From a bacterium (lineage in GTDB: Bacteria; Bacillota; Bacilli; Lactobacillales; Streptococcaceae), in assembly GCA_905221505.1 (NCBI GenBank), contig CAJNDL010000017.1, forward strand, positions 1 through 40,721: a stretch of DNA of 40,721 nt. The letters are read 5' to 3'. Shown in pieces: positions 1 through 9,654 of this stretch (its first letter is position 1; the number at the start of each line of letters is the position of its first letter). Position numbers and translations under genes: made by a program. The notes below the pieces were generated by a model. It ran no database searches. It saw nothing but the letters and a program-made list of their open reading frames with translations, and was not told the DNA's origin.

Positions 1-59
1 CTACCTGTTCGCTCACAATAAGAGAGAACTTTTTTACGAAAATCTATTGAATATGCCAT
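1..59 (-). CDS. IS630-type transposase, N-terminal end only (runs off the window)
   Basis: Reading leftwards from an ATG at 59-57, the frame gives MAYSIDFRKKVLSYCERTG and then leaves the window. This matches my memory of the start of the IS630-Spn1 transposase of pneumococcus and its relatives, where the first residues open a helix-turn-helix DNA-binding domain. A TATAAT box sits just upstream on the same strand (66-71). Only 19 codons are visible, so I cannot tell whether the gene is intact. Many chromosomal copies of this element are frameshifted. The family call rests on the short but distinctive N-terminus and on the adjacent terminal sequence. Confidence 0.75.
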   Translation of the reverse strand, partial: MAYSIDFRKKVLSYCERTG

Positions 60-107
60 AAGAAGATTATACCACATTCTGTACTGTTTTTGGTTCATTT
101 TACTATA
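1..107 (-). mobile_element. End of an IS630-Spn1-like element
   Basis: The minus strand at 107-83 reads TATAGTAAAATGAACC and continues into AAAACAG. TATAGTAAAATGAA is the terminal sequence shared by RUP elements and IS630-Spn1 in pneumococci, and these elements insert at TA. The transposase begins about 45 bases inside. The element therefore ends at about 106-107 and extends left out of the window. The other end cannot be seen. Confidence 0.7.
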
Positions 108-140
108 GATGATATGGGACTTTTTTTCTACAACAAAATA

Positions 141-188
141 GGCTCCATAATATCTATAGGGGATACCCACTACAAATATTATAGAGCC
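141..188. repeat. Solitary ISL3-type paired-terminal-repeat hairpin (48 bp)
   Basis: Two 24-base ends face each other with nothing between them. The left arm starts GGCTCCATAATAT and the right arm ends ATATTATAGAGCC, so the outer 13 bases pair almost perfectly and the whole unit can fold as a hairpin. ACCCACTACA in the right arm also occurs at the end of the ISL3-type transposase remnant at 24948. A close relative lies at 24568-24617. Here there is no transposase next to it. It could be the terminal hairpin of an ISL3 element or a minimal non-autonomous derivative. Confidence 0.65.
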
Positions 189-245
189 GATTTTACTAGT
201 GAATCAAATGATAGTTCATTATTATATGATTTTAAGGCCGTCATA

Positions 246-274
246 TTGACATACAATTTAATTTTTACTATAAT
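246..274 (+). promoter_or_regulatory. Promoter of the choline-binding protein gene
   Basis: Consensus TTGACA at 246-251 and TATAAT at 269-274 are separated by exactly 17 bases. The ribosome-binding site AGGAGG (281-286) precedes the ATG at 296. The promoter is a full match to the housekeeping sigma-factor consensus, and the leader is only about 15 bases long. Confidence 0.85.
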
Positions 275-295
275 TCTTGCAGGAGGATATATCTA

Positions 296-1234
296 ATGAA
301 AATAATAAAAAAATTGATGCAAATCGCATTAGCAGTCTTTTTCTTCGGTTTGCTAGCGACAAGTGCAGTATTGGCGAATGATGCTGATTCAGAAGGTTGG
401 AAATTTGTCCAAGAAAATGGTAGAACCTACTACAAGAAGGGTGACATCAAAGAAAAGGCTTGGCGAGTGATTGATGGCAAGTACTATTATTTTGATCATG
501 TATCAGGAGAGATGGTTGTTGGCTGGCAATATATCCCGTTTCCATCTAAAGGTAGTACAATTGGTCCTTACCCGAATGGTTTAAGATTAGAATCTATGCC
601 AATGCCAAGATGGTATTACTTTAATCAAGATGGCGTACTACAAGAATTTGTTGGCAAGCAAGTTTTAGAAGCAAAAACTGCTACAAATACCAACAAACAT
701 CATGGGGAACAATATGATACCCCAGCAGAGAAACGAACCTATTATTTTGAAGATCAGCGTAGCTATCACACTTTAAAAACTGGTTGGATTTATGACGAAG
801 GGCATTGGTATTATTTACAGGAGGATGGTAGCTTCGATGCTCGTATCAACAGTTTAACGGTTGGGGAGCTAGTGCGTGGTTGGATCAATGATAATTCAAC
901 TTGGTACTATCTAGATCCAACAACTGGTATTATGCAAACTGGTTGGCAATATCTTGGTAACAAGTGGTACTACCTCCGTTCATCAGGTGCAATGGCAACT
1001 GGCTGGTATCAAGACGGCTCAACTTGGTATTATTTAGACCAGTTAAATGGTGATATGAAAACGGGCTGGCAATACCTTGGTAACAAGTGGTACTATCTCC
1101 GTTCATCAGGAGCTATGGCAACTGGTTGGTTCCAGGTCGGTAGTAAGTGGTACTACGCCTATAGCTCAGGTGCTTTAGCAGTAAATACGACTGTAGATGG
1201 CTATTCTGTCAATTATAATGGCGAATGGATTTAA
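296..1234 (+). CDS. Choline-binding surface protein, CbpC/CbpF/CbpJ type
   Basis: A secreted protein of 312 residues. Residues 1-27 form a signal peptide (KKLMQIALAVFFFGLLATSA, then VLA before N28). The rest is built of choline-binding repeats with the GW...WYYL pattern. The divergent N-terminal part (about residues 35-190) includes VGWQYIPFPSKG and RTYYFEDQRSYHTLKTGWIY, blocks I recall from CbpC, CbpF and CbpJ. The canonical C-terminal repeats run from about 195 and end in NTTVDGYSVNYNGEWI. Such proteins attach non-covalently to phosphocholine on teichoic acids. CbpF has been linked to inhibition of the autolysin LytC. No separate enzymatic domain is visible. The protein is a little shorter than the roughly 330-340 residues of the pneumococcal homologues. 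Which paralogue it corresponds to cannot be decided here. Confidence 0.88.
   Translation: MKIIKKLMQIALAVFFFGLLATSAVLANDADSEGWKFVQENGRTYYKKGDIKEKAWRVIDGKYYYFDHVSGEMVVGWQYIPFPSKGSTIGPYPNGLRLESMPMPRWYYFNQDGVLQEFVGKQVLEAKTATNTNKHHGEQYDTPAEKRTYYFEDQRSYHTLKTGWIYDEGHWYYLQEDGSFDARINSLTVGELVRGWINDNSTWYYLDPTTGIMQTGWQYLGNKWYYLRSSGAMATGWYQDGSTWYYLDQLNGDMKTGWQYLGNKWYYLRSSGAMATGWFQVGSKWYYAYSSGALAVNTTVDGYSVNYNGEWI
878..1123 (+). repeat. Two tandem 123-bp repeats inside the choline-binding gene
   Basis: Bases 878-1000 and 1001-1123 are near-identical direct repeats of 41 codons, each holding two choline-binding units (a STWYYLD unit followed by GWQYLGNKWYYLRSSGAMAT). A diverged partial third unit follows (GWFQVGSKWYYAYSSGALA). 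Slippage or recombination between the copies would change repeat number in steps of 41 residues without breaking the frame. Confidence 0.85.
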
Positions 1235-1245
1235 TAATGAAAGAG

Positions 1246-1275
1246 GCGATTGTGAAGGAAACAATCGCTTTTTTT
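1246..1275 (+). terminator. Terminator after the choline-binding protein gene
   Basis: Perfect 8-bp stem GCGATTGT (1246-1253) / ACAATCGC (1261-1268), 7-base loop, followed by seven T residues. It lies 11 bases after the stop codon. Confidence 0.9.
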
Positions 1276-1359
1276 GTGAAAATATAATAAAATAGATAGG
1301 AGAGAATCAATACTTGTATGAAAAATGAGACGGTCTTTCCGTCTAGCTAAAAGGAAAAC
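1276..1359 (+). promoter_or_regulatory. Leader region of the mevalonate operon
   Basis: A TATAAT box lies at 1283-1288, with no convincing -35 box. Bases 1328-1344 form a small hairpin, AGACGG / CCGTCT with a 5-base loop, immediately before the AAAGG ribosome-binding site of mvaK1. An ATG at 1318 opens a 10-codon frame, MKNETVFPSS, which ends at 1350 and overlaps the hairpin. Whether this frame is translated is unknown. Confidence 0.4.
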
Positions 1360-2238
1360 ATGACAAAAAAAGTGGGTGTCGGTCAGGCACATAGTAAGAT
1401 TATTTTAATAGGGGAGCATGCGGTTGTTTACGGTTATCCTGCCATTTCCCTGCCTCTTTTGGAGGTAGAGGTGACTTGTAAGGTAGTTCCTGCAGCGAGT
1501 CCTTGGCGTCTCTATGAGGAGGATACTTTGTCCATGGCGGTTTATGCTTCTCTGGAATATTTGGATATCAAAGAAGCTTGCATTCGCTGTGAGATTGACT
1601 CGGCTATCCCTGAAAAACGGGGAATGGGTTCGTCAGCGGCTATTAGCATAGCGGCCATTCGTGCGGTTTTTGACTACTATCAAGCCGACCTGCCTCATGA
1701 TGTACTAGAAATCTTGGTCAATCGGGCGGAGATGATTGCCCATATGAATCCAAGTGGTTTGGATGCTAAGACCTGTCTCAGTGACCAACCTATTCGTTTT
1801 ATTAAGAATGTAGGATTTACAGAGCTTGAGATGAACTTATCCGCCTATTTGGTGATTGCAGATACAGGCGTTTATGGCCATACTCGTGAAGCTATCCAAG
1901 TGGTTCAAAGTAAGGGGAAAGATGCCTTACCATTTTTGCATGCCTTGGGGGAATTGACCCAGCAGGCAGAAGAGGCAATTATACGAAAAGATGCTGACGG
2001 ATTGGGACAAATCCTCAGTCAAGCGCATTTACATTTAAAAGAAATTGGTGTCAGTAGCTCTGAAGCAGACTCGTTGGTTGAAACGGCTCTTAACCATGGT
2101 GCTTTAGGTGCCAAGATGAGCGGTGGTGGGCTTGGAGGCTGTATCATAGCCTTGGCAAGCAATCTGACTCAAGCTCAAGAACTAGCAGAAAGATTAGAAG
2201 AGAAAGGAGCGGTACAGACATGGATAGAGAGCCTGTAA
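1360..2238 (+). CDS. mvaK1: Mevalonate kinase
   Basis: GHMP-family kinase of 292 residues that phosphorylates mevalonate to 5-phosphomevalonate with ATP, the first of three kinase steps of the lower mevalonate pathway. The substrate-binding segment KIILIGEHAVVYG is at about 13-25. The ATP-binding GHMP motif PEKRGMGSSAA is at 84-94. The probable catalytic Asp is in NPSGLDAKT (D135), and the C-terminal glycine motif AKMSGGGLGG is at 251-260. The start at 1360 follows an AAAGG Shine-Dalgarno sequence. It is the first gene of a four-gene operon and overlaps mvaD by 19 bases, which suggests translational coupling. Length is usual for bacterial mevalonate kinases. The pneumococcal enzyme is inhibited by diphosphomevalonate; whether this one is cannot be read from the sequence. 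Confidence 0.95.
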   Translation: MTKKVGVGQAHSKIILIGEHAVVYGYPAISLPLLEVEVTCKVVPAASPWRLYEEDTLSMAVYASLEYLDIKEACIRCEIDSAIPEKRGMGSSAAISIAAIRAVFDYYQADLPHDVLEILVNRAEMIAHMNPSGLDAKTCLSDQPIRFIKNVGFTELEMNLSAYLVIADTGVYGHTREAIQVVQSKGKDALPFLHALGELTQQAEEAIIRKDADGLGQILSQAHLHLKEIGVSSSEADSLVETALNHGALGAKMSGGGLGGCIIALASNLTQAQELAERLEEKGAVQTWIESL

Positions 2239-3159
2239 CAGTACGTTCTTACGCAAATATTGCTATTATCAAATATTGGGGAAAGAAAAAAGAAAAAGAG
2301 ATGGTTCCTGCTACTAGCAGTATCTCTCTGACTTTGGAAAATATGTACACAGAGACGACCTTGTCGCCTTTACCAACGGATGCGACTGCTGATGCATTTT
2401 ATATCAATGGTCAATTACAAAATGAGGCTGAGCATGCCAAGATGAGTAAGATTATTGACCGCTACCGTCCAGCTGGAGAAGGCTTTGTCCGTATCGACAC
2501 TCAAAACAATATGCCTACCGCAGCGGGTTTGTCCTCAAGTTCTAGCGGTTTGTCCGCCCTAGTCAAGGCTTGCAATGCTTATTTCAAGCTTGGCTTGGAT
2601 AGAAGCCAGTTGGCGCAGGAGGCTAAGTTTGCCTCAGGGTCGTCCTCTCGGAGTTTTTATGGACCGCTAGGTGCCTGGGATAAGGATAGTGGGGAGATTT
2701 ACCCTATCGAGACAGACTTGAAACTAGCTATGATTATGTTGGTGCTAGAAGACAAGAAAAAACCAATCTCTAGTCGTGATGGGATGAAACTTTGTGTGGA
2801 AACATCGACGACCTTTGATGACTGGGTCCGTCAGTCTGAGAAAGACTATCAGGATATGCTAGTTTATCTCAAGGAAAATGACTTTGCCAAGGTTGGGGAG
2901 TTAACGGAGAAAAATGCCCTGGCTATGCACGCTACGACCAAAACAGCATCACCAGCTTTTTCTTATCTGACGGATGCATCTTATGAAGCCATGGACTTTG
3001 TTCGTCAACTTCGCGAGCAAGGAGAGGCCTGCTACTTTACCATGGATGCTGGTCCCAATGTTAAGGTCCTCTGTCAGGAGAAAGACTTGGAGTATTTATC
3101 TGAAATTTTCAGTCAACGTTATCGCTTGATTGTGTCAAAAACAAAGGATTTGAGCCAAG

Positions 3160-3173
<14 letters not shown>
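2220..3173 (+). CDS. mvaD: Diphosphomevalonate decarboxylase
   Basis: 317-residue GHMP-family enzyme that converts 5-diphosphomevalonate to isopentenyl diphosphate, with ATP consumption and loss of CO2. SYANIAIIKYWGK (10-22) is the substrate-binding signature. NMPTAAGLSSSSSG (97-110) is the ATP loop, and ASGSSSRSFYGP (138-149) is the segment typical of this decarboxylase. The catalytic Asp is expected at D276 in YFTMDAGPNVKV. The start overlaps the end of mvaK1 by 19 bases and the end overlaps mvaK2 by 14, so the reading frames are tightly packed. Length and motifs are complete. Confidence 0.96.
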
Positions 3174-5175
<2,002 letters not shown>

Positions 5176-5208
5176 CCATCTTCAGACCGAGGTGACTTTT
5201 TTGAATTG

Positions 5209-5217
5209 TGATAAAAT
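5209..5217 (+). promoter_or_regulatory. Extended -10 promoter before liaF
   Basis: TG-A-TAAAAT at 5209-5217, 20 bases before the liaF start, with no good -35 box. An AGGGAGAGG ribosome-binding site follows. An autoregulatory LiaR site would be expected in this short gap, but I could not define one. Confidence 0.5.
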
Positions 5218-5237
5218 AGAAGGGAGAGGATGAACCT

Positions 5238-5936
5238 ATGAGAAAATTTAAAATCTTTTTATTTGTCGAAGCCTGTCTGTTGACGGGAGCTCTGATTTTG
5301 ATGGTTTCAGAGCATTTTTCACGTTTTCTGCTGATTCTATTCCTCTTTTTACTTTTGATTCGCTATTACACTGGTAAGGAGGGAAATAACCTTCTTTTGG
5401 TGGTGGCAACCATTCTCTTCTTTTTCATCGTCATGCTCAATCCCTTTGTGATTCTAGCTATTTTTGTTGCGGTTATATACAGTCTCTTTCTTCTTTACCC
5501 GATGATGAACCAGGAAAAAGAGCAGACAAATTTGGTGTTTGAAGAGGTGGTGACGGTTAAGAAGGAGAAAAATCGTTGGTTTGGGAATCTCCATCATTTT
5601 TCAAGTTACCAGACTTGCCAATTTGATGATATCAATCTTTTTCGTCTTATGGGAAAAGACACCATTCATTTGGAGAGGGTGATTCTAACCAATCATGATA
5701 ATGTTATTATCCTCAGAAAGATGGTAGGAACGACCAAAATCATTGTGCCTGTTGATGTGGAAGTCAGTCTCAGTGTTAACTGTCTCTATGGGGATTTGAC
5801 TTTTTTCAACCAGCCCAAGCGAGCCCTCCGCAATGAACACTATCATCAGGAAACGAGAGATTATCTCAAGAGTAACAAGAGCGTCAAGATTCTCTTGACC
5901 ACTATGATTGGCGATGTGGAGGTGGTCAGAGGATGA
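5238..5936 (+). CDS. liaF: LiaF/VraT-like membrane protein
   Basis: 232-residue membrane protein. Residues 1-92 contain about four hydrophobic segments with very short connections. The remainder is a soluble domain with the beta-strand-rich pattern of the LiaF C-terminal domain (FGNLHHFSSYQTCQFDDINLFRLMGKDTIHLERVIL in short blocks, then ILRKMVGTTKIIVPVDVEVSL). LiaF acts with the histidine kinase LiaS as an inhibitor or sensor partner in the cell-envelope stress system that responds to lipid II-directed antibiotics. The stop codon overlaps the ATG of the kinase gene (ATGA), so LiaF and LiaS are translationally coupled. Family assignment rests mainly on architecture and context. Confidence 0.88.
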   Translation: MRKFKIFLFVEACLLTGALILMVSEHFSRFLLILFLFLLLIRYYTGKEGNNLLLVVATILFFFIVMLNPFVILAIFVAVIYSLFLLYPMMNQEKEQTNLVFEEVVTVKKEKNRWFGNLHHFSSYQTCQFDDINLFRLMGKDTIHLERVILTNHDNVIILRKMVGTTKIIVPVDVEVSLSVNCLYGDLTFFNQPKRALRNEHYHQETRDYLKSNKSVKILLTTMIGDVEVVRG

Positions 5937-6928
5937 AAAAACAAGCTTATATAATCATTGCCCTCACCTCTGTCCTATTTGTCTTGTTTCTCTCCCACAG
6001 CTTGCTAGAAATCCTTGATTTTGACTGGTCAATTTTCTTGCATGATGTCGAAAAAACAGAAAAATTTGTCTTTTTGTTGTTGGTTTTCAGCATGTCCATG
6101 ACCTGTCTCTTAGCCCTGTTTTGGCGAGGCGTGGAAGAGCTTTCCCTAAGAAAAATGCAGGCCAATCTCAAGCGTTTGTTGGCAGGGCAAGAAGTGGTTC
6201 AGGTTTCAGATCCAGATTTGGATGCCAGCTTTAAGTCCTTATCTGGCAAACTTAACCTCTTGACAGAAGCACTTCAAAAGGCTGAAAATCACAGTCTTGC
6301 TCAGGAAGAGGAAATCATTGAGAAGGAAAGAAAGCGGATTGCTCGGGATTTGCACGATACAGTCAGTCAGGAGTTGTTTGCGGCCCACATGATTTTATCG
6401 GGTATCAGTCAGCAGGCTTTGAAATTGGATAGAGAAAAGATGCAGACCCAGTTGCAGAGTGTCACAGCTATTTTAGAAACCGCCCAGAAGGATTTGCGGG
6501 TCTTGCTCCTGCACTTGCGACCAGTTGAATTGGAACAGAAGAGCTTGATAGAAGGGATTCAAATTCTCCTAAAAGAGCTTGAGGACAAGAGTGATCTCAA
6601 GGTTAGTCTTAAGCAAAATGTGACGAAATTGCCTAAGAAAATCGAGGAGCATATCTTCCGTATCCTGCAAGAATTGATCAGCAATACCCTCCGTCATGCC
6701 CAAGCCTCCTGTTTGGATGTCTATCTTTATCAGACGGATCTTGAATTGCAGCTGAAGGTGGTGGACAATGGGATTGGTTTCCAGTTAGGGAGTTTAGACG
6801 ACTTGAGTTATGGACTCCGCAATATCAAGGAGCGGGTTGAAGATATGGCAGGGACGGTTCAGTTATTAACAGCTCCCAAGCAAGGGCTGGCAGTTGATAT
6901 CCGTATTCCCTTGCTCGATAAGGAATGA
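5933..6928 (+). CDS. liaS: Cell-envelope stress sensor histidine kinase
   Basis: 331-residue NarL-class sensor kinase (HK03 in pneumococcal numbering). Two N-terminal transmembrane helices (about 5-28 and 45-65) enclose a very short external loop, as in intramembrane-sensing kinases. The HisKA_3 dimerisation domain carries KERKRIARDLHDTVSQ, with the phosphorylated His at residue 141. The ATPase domain has ELISNTLRHAQAS (N box), DNGIGF and YGLRNIKERV. It is the partner of the response regulator encoded next and is probably restrained by LiaF. The homologous system responds to interference with the lipid II cycle. Confidence 0.92.
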   Translation: MKKQAYIIIALTSVLFVLFLSHSLLEILDFDWSIFLHDVEKTEKFVFLLLVFSMSMTCLLALFWRGVEELSLRKMQANLKRLLAGQEVVQVSDPDLDASFKSLSGKLNLLTEALQKAENHSLAQEEEIIEKERKRIARDLHDTVSQELFAAHMILSGISQQALKLDREKMQTQLQSVTAILETAQKDLRVLLLHLRPVELEQKSLIEGIQILLKELEDKSDLKVSLKQNVTKLPKKIEEHIFRILQELISNTLRHAQASCLDVYLYQTDLELQLKVVDNGIGFQLGSLDDLSYGLRNIKERVEDMAGTVQLLTAPKQGLAVDIRIPLLDKE

Positions 6929-6941
6929 TGAAGGAGTAAAG

Positions 6942-7574
6942 ATGAAAATTTTACTAGTGGACGATCATGAAATGGTCCGATGGGGCTTGAAAAGCTACTT
7001 TGACCTCCAAGACGATGTAGAAGTTGTGGGCGAGGCGGCTAACGGGTCTCAAGGTATTGACTTGGCCTTGGAACTGCGCCCAGATGTCATTGTCATGGAT
7101 ATTGTCATGCCTGAGATGAATGGGATTGACGCGACCTTAGCTATTCTCAAAGAATGGCCTGATGCCAAGATTTTGATTGTGACCTCTTACTTGGACAATG
7201 AAAAAATCATGCCTGTCTTAGATGCCGGTGCTCGTGGCTATATGCTCAAGACTTCTAGTGCCGACGAACTGCTCTATGCTGTCCGTAAGGTGGCTGCTGG
7301 GGAGCTTGCCATTGAGCAAGAGGTCAGCAAGAAGGTCGAATACCACCGCAATCACATAGAACTACATGAGGACCTGACTGCGCGTGAGCGAGACGTTCTC
7401 CAACTGATTGCCAAGGGCTATGAAAATCAGCGCATCGCTGATGAACTCTTTATCTCTCTCAAGACGGTCAAGACCCACGTGTCCAACATCCTTGCCAAAC
7501 TTGAGGTTAGCGATCGCACCCAAGCGGCGGTCTATGCCTTTCAGCACCATTTGGTGGGGCATGAGGAGTTTTAG
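6942..7574 (+). CDS. liaR: LuxR-type response regulator of the envelope-stress system
   Basis: 210-residue response regulator (RR03). The receiver domain has the acidic pair at D7-D8 and the phospho-acceptor D53 in VIVMDIVMPEMNG. The C-terminal LuxR-type helix-turn-helix contains LTARERDVLQLIAKGYENQRIA and SLKTVKTHVSNILAKL. The start at 6942 (MKILLVDDHE) is chosen because GAAGGAG lies just upstream. An earlier in-frame ATG at 6894 lies inside liaS and would add a non-homologous extension. Phosphorylated LiaR would activate its own operon and a set of envelope and chaperone genes. It is followed without a gap by alkD. Confidence 0.93.
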   Translation: MKILLVDDHEMVRWGLKSYFDLQDDVEVVGEAANGSQGIDLALELRPDVIVMDIVMPEMNGIDATLAILKEWPDAKILIVTSYLDNEKIMPVLDAGARGYMLKTSSADELLYAVRKVAAGELAIEQEVSKKVEYHRNHIELHEDLTARERDVLQLIAKGYENQRIADELFISLKTVKTHVSNILAKLEVSDRTQAAVYAFQHHLVGHEEF

Positions 7575-8240
7575 ATGAGTCTAACAGATTTACTTGAGGA
7601 GCTAGAAGCAGCAAAAGATCCTAAAAAAGCAGGGCCTATGGCAGCCTATATGCGCCATCAATTTTCCTTCCTAGGTGTTGCGGCGCCTGAAAGAAATAAA
7701 CTCTATAAAAAATACTTTCCAGAAGCGAAAAAAACAAAGATTATCTATTGGGATTTTGTAGATACTTGCTGGGAAAAAGAGTCTAGAGAATACCAGTATG
7801 TGGCTGCCAATTATTTGAAAGCAATGCAGTCTTATCTAAAGGACAGCGATTTTCCTAAGCTAGAGCGGTTGGTTGTTACCAAGTCTTGGTGGGATACGGT
7901 GGATATCCTAGATCGCGTAGTAGGGAGTTTGGTGTATGACAAGCCGGAACTGGAAAAAATAATCCTCCAATGGAGCTTGTCAGACAATATCTGGCTGAGA
8001 CGAGTCGCTATTGACCACCAGTTGTTAAGAAAAGAGAAGACCAATGTTCAATTAATGGAAAAAATTCTGCTTCATAATTTGAATCAAACAGAATTCTTTA
8101 TTAATAAAGCCATTGGCTGGGCTCTGAGAGACTACTCCAAAACGAATCCAGCTTGGGTAGCATGCTTCATTGAGAAAAACAAGGAAAGAATGGCTGAACT
8201 TAGTATCAAAGAAGCGAGTAAGCACCTCCCCCATCGTTGA
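7575..8240 (+). CDS. alkD: AlkD-like DNA glycosylase (HEAT-repeat alkylation repair)
   Basis: 221-residue, all-helical protein of the AlkD/AlkC superfamily. These enzymes remove N3- and N7-alkylated purines using HEAT-like repeats rather than base flipping. The family core KSWWDTVD is at 103-110. W106 and D110 probably correspond to the Trp and catalytic Asp of Bacillus cereus AlkD. WLRRVAI (140-146) supplies the conserved Arg region. Its ATG follows the liaR stop codon directly (TAGATG), so it is probably co-transcribed with liaFSR and may belong to the envelope-stress response in this lineage. Enzymatic activity is inferred from family resemblance only. Confidence 0.85.
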   Translation: MSLTDLLEELEAAKDPKKAGPMAAYMRHQFSFLGVAAPERNKLYKKYFPEAKKTKIIYWDFVDTCWEKESREYQYVAANYLKAMQSYLKDSDFPKLERLVVTKSWWDTVDILDRVVGSLVYDKPELEKIILQWSLSDNIWLRRVAIDHQLLRKEKTNVQLMEKILLHNLNQTEFFINKAIGWALRDYSKTNPAWVACFIEKNKERMAELSIKEASKHLPHR

Positions 8241-8256
8241 AAAGCGCAGTCATTAC

Positions 8257-8286
8257 TTGAAAAAAGTCGCTCGTTTATGTTATAAT
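8257..8286 (+). promoter_or_regulatory. Promoter of tig
   Basis: TTGAAA (8257-8262), 18-base spacer, TATAAT (8281-8286) with an extended TG at 8278-8279. The ribosome-binding site AAGGAG is at 8308-8313. Confidence 0.85.
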
Positions 8287-8323
8287 AGACTGTATTTAAA
8301 AAATTTTAAGGAGAAATGACAGA

Positions 8324-9607
8324 ATGTCTGTATCATTTGAAAACAAAGAAACAAACCGTGGTGTCTTGACTTTCACTATCTCTCAAGACCAAATCAAACC
8401 AGAATTGGACCGTGTCTTCAACTCAGTGAAGAAATCTCTTAATGTTCCAGGTTTCCGTAAAGGTCACCTTCCACGCCCTATCTTCGACAAAAAATTTGGT
8501 GAAGAGTCACTTTATCAAGACGTTATGAACGCTCTTTTGCCAAATGCTTATGAAGCAGCTGTAAAAGAAGCTGGTCTTGAAGTGGTTGCTCAACCAAAAA
8601 TTGACGTAACTTCAATGGAAAAAGGTCAAGACTGGGTTATCACTGCTGAAGTCGTTACAAAACCTGAAGTAAAATTGGGTGACTACAAAAACCTTGAAGT
8701 ATCAGTAGATGTAGAAAAAGAAGTAACTGACGCTGACGTTGAAGAGCGTATCGAACGCGAACGCAACAACTTGGCCGAATTGGTTATCAAAGAAGCTGCT
8801 GCTGAAAACGGCGACACTGTTGTTATCGACTTTGTTGGTTCTATCGACGGTGTTGAATTTGACGGTGGAAAAGGTGAAAACTTCTCACTTGGACTTGGTT
8901 CAGGGCAATTCATCCCTGGTTTCGAAGACCAATTGGTAGGTCACTCAGCTGGTGAAACTGTTGATGTTGTCGTAACATTCCCAGAAGACTACCAAGCAGA
9001 AGACCTTGCAGGTAAAGAAGCTAAATTCGTGACAACTATCCACGAAGTAAAAGCTAAAGAAGTTCCAGCTCTTGACGATGAACTTGCAAAAGACATCGAT
9101 GAAGAAGTTGAAACACTTGCTGAATTGAAAGAAAAATACCGCAAGGAATTGGCTGCTGCTAAAGAAGAAGCTTACAAAGATGCTGTTGAAGGTGCAGCAA
9201 TTGATAAAGCGGTAGAAAACGCTGAAATCGTAGAACTTCCAGAAGAAATGATTCACGAAGAAGTTCACCGCTCAGTAAACGAATTCCTTGGGAACTTGCA
9301 ACGTCAAGGTATCAACCCTGACATGTACTTCCAAATCACTGGAACTACTCAAGAAGACCTTCACAACCAATACCAAGCAGAAGCTGAGTCACGTACTAAG
9401 ACTAACCTTGTTATTGAAGCAGTTGCCAAAGCTGAAGGATTTGATGCTTCAGAAGAAGAAATCCAAAAAGAAGTTGAGCAATTGGCAGCAGACTACAACA
9501 TGGAAGTTGCTCAAGTACAAAGCTTGCTTTCAGCTGACATGTTGAAACACGATATCACAATTAAAAAAGCTGTTGAGTTGATTACAAGCACAGCAACAGT
9601 TAAATAA
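8324..9607 (+). CDS. tig: Trigger factor, ribosome-associated chaperone
   Basis: 427-residue protein, normal length for trigger factor. The N-terminal ribosome-binding domain has the GFRKGHLPR signature (about residues 44-52), which docks at the tunnel exit near L23. The central FKBP-type prolyl isomerase domain runs from about 160 to 245 ([33 protein letters not shown]). A long helical C-terminal domain completes the chaperone cradle. Codon use is strongly biased (GAA, AAA, CTT, GGT), as in highly expressed genes. It is monocistronic, with its own promoter and a terminator directly behind. Confidence 0.97.
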   Translation: MSVSFENKETNRGVLTFTISQDQIKPELDRVFNSVKKSLNVPGFRKGHLPRPIFDKKFGEESLYQDVMNALLPNAYEAAVKEAGLEVVAQPKIDVTSMEKGQDWVITAEVVTKPEVKLGDYKNLEVSVDVEKEVTDADVEERIERERNNLAELVIKEAAAENGDTVVIDFVGSIDGVEFDGGKGENFSLGLGSGQFIPGFEDQLVGHSAGETVDVVVTFPEDYQAEDLAGKEAKFVTTIHEVKAKEVPALDDELAKDIDEEVETLAELKEKYRKELAAAKEEAYKDAVEGAAIDKAVENAEIVELPEEMIHEEVHRSVNEFLGNLQRQGINPDMYFQITGTTQEDLHNQYQAEAESRTKTNLVIEAVAKAEGFDASEEEIQKEVEQLAADYNMEVAQVQSLLSADMLKHDITIKKAVELITSTATVK

Positions 9608-9624
9608 TCTTAATAAACAGAAAT

Positions 9625-9648
9625 CCCACCTGAATTGGTGGGTTTTCT
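9625..9648. terminator. Shared terminator between tig and recD2
   Basis: 6-bp stem CCCACC / GGTGGG (9625-9642) with loop TGAATT, followed on the plus strand by TTTTCTT. The flanking A residues on the other side could let it stop recD2 transcripts as well. It lies between two convergent genes. Confidence 0.8.
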
Positions 9649-9654
9649 TGTGCA

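Noticed and set aside
90..296. 68-codon open frame before the choline-binding gene
   Set aside because: It crosses the ISL3 hairpin and the cbp promoter, has no ribosome-binding site, and ends at the cbp start. It is explained by the IS debris.
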